Of a stretch of 5,078 nt of DNA, positions 4,785 to 5,078 are shown piece by piece. The number at the start of each line of letters is the position of its first letter. Position 1 is the stretch's first letter. Source of the stretch: Akkermansiaceae bacterium (GTDB lineage: Bacteria > Verrucomicrobiota > Verrucomicrobiia > Verrucomicrobiales > Akkermansiaceae); the NCBI GenBank assembly GCA_028293225.1, contig JAQGPE010000333.1, positions 1-5,078 of the forward strand, written 5' to 3'. Under the pieces are notes generated by a model. It ran no database searches. It saw nothing but the letters and a program-made list of their open reading frames with translations, and was not told where the DNA came from. Made by a program: the position numbers and the translations under genes.

Positions 4785-5078
4785 ATGGTTCGTTTTTCAA
4801 GATCCCGTGTGCTCCTTGGAGCCGGTGCGCTGTGGTGCGCGGTCGCTGTTTCCTGTCAGCGCGAGGAAGGACACGCGGTGAGCTCGGCGGCGAAGGTGGC
4901 GGTCGCTGAAGAAGCGCCCGCTGAGGCGGTGAAGACGGTGCCGGTTGCGACGGGCAAGGCGGATGCGGAGCCGGCCGAGGAGCCGCTGCCGGAGACGATT
5001 TCCTTCAATGATCAGATCCAGCCGATCCTGTCGGAGTATTGTTACCATTGCCACGGGCCGGACTCCGGGACGCGCGAG
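4785..5078 (+). CDS. Putative lipoprotein with planctomycete-type cytochrome c (PSCyt1-like) domain, 5' part only
   Basis: The frame is open from ATG 4785 to the window edge (98 residues), with an in-frame stop upstream at 4722 and no other ATG between. The N terminus reads as a lipoprotein signal: basic MVRFSRSR, hydrophobic VLLGAGALWCAVAVS, then Cys24 as the likely lipidated residue (AVSC). Residues 25-71 are an Ala/Glu/Pro/Lys-rich linker. ISFNDQIQPILSEYCYHCHG (72-91) matches the start of the PSCyt1 domain, with heme-c motif CYHCH at 86-90. In Planctomycetota and Verrucomicrobiota this domain usually heads large proteins that continue with DUF1549 and DUF1553; those parts would lie beyond the edge. 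The likely location is outside the cytoplasmic membrane, anchored by lipid. The redox or catalytic role is unknown for most of the family. No Shine-Dalgarno sequence is seen before the ATG. It is divergent from the AraC gene, which may regulate it. Confidence 0.8.
   Translation, partial: MVRFSRSRVLLGAGALWCAVAVSCQREEGHAVSSAAKVAVAEEAPAEAVKTVPVATGKADAEPAEEPLPETISFNDQIQPILSEYCYHCHGPDSGTRE

Noticed and set aside
4673..4909. Plus-strand frame of 78 codons in the divergent region
   Set aside because: It has no recognisable motif and overlaps, in another frame, the lipoprotein signal and linker of the cytochrome-motif gene, which is the better call.

Overview
The window looks like a chromosomal fragment of a GC-rich member of the Verrucomicrobiota, or a close PVC relative. 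This is inferred from gene content, not from a marker gene. The strongest pointer is the gene running off the right edge, which carries a planctomycete/verrucomicrobial cytochrome c domain (PSCyt1 type, CxxCH) behind a lipoprotein signal. The M23 peptidase style, the AraC regulator style and the two unrecognised proteins fit the same group. Nothing in the window marks it as phage, plasmid, transposon or CRISPR, and no tRNA or rRNA gene is visible.

Left part, plus strand (1-2034). The C-terminal part of an M23 (LytM-type) cell-wall endopeptidase (1-666) is followed after 32 bp by a RidA/YjgF-family enamine/imine deaminase (699-1157). After a 70-bp gap comes a TatD-family metal-dependent hydrolase (1228-2034). 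The gap before tatD is built of degenerate GTCAGAC heptamers. The end of tatD runs into three tandem 10-bp units (CGCGAATGGA-like) that supply its last codons and its stop. These three genes are same-strand neighbours with no obvious shared pathway: wall turnover, metabolite damage control, and nuclease or hydrolase activity.

Right part, minus strand (2053-4583). A three-gene cluster is read leftwards: an AraC/XylS-family regulator (4583-3702), a 198-residue unrecognised protein whose ATG overlaps the regulator stop by 4 bp, and a 340-residue unrecognised membrane-anchored, helix-rich protein 33 bp further on. The cluster converges on tatD with only 18 bp between stop codons, and most of that gap is repeat.

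Right edge, plus strand (4785-5078). The start of a putative lipoprotein with a c-type cytochrome motif is transcribed divergently from the AraC gene. The 201-bp divergent region is visibly richer in A+T than the coding DNA. It holds a perfect 12-bp palindrome (4641-4652) overlapping the -35 of a plausible AraC-gene promoter. The simplest model, which is inference, is that the AraC regulator and a second, palindrome-binding regulator control this divergent pair. PSCyt1/DUF1549/DUF1553 proteins belong to large, mostly uncharacterised gene sets of Planctomycetota and Verrucomicrobiota.

I do not see a clear new defence or mobile system. The parts least explained by known families are the two unrecognised proteins coupled to the AraC regulator and the two small repeat elements that flank tatD.
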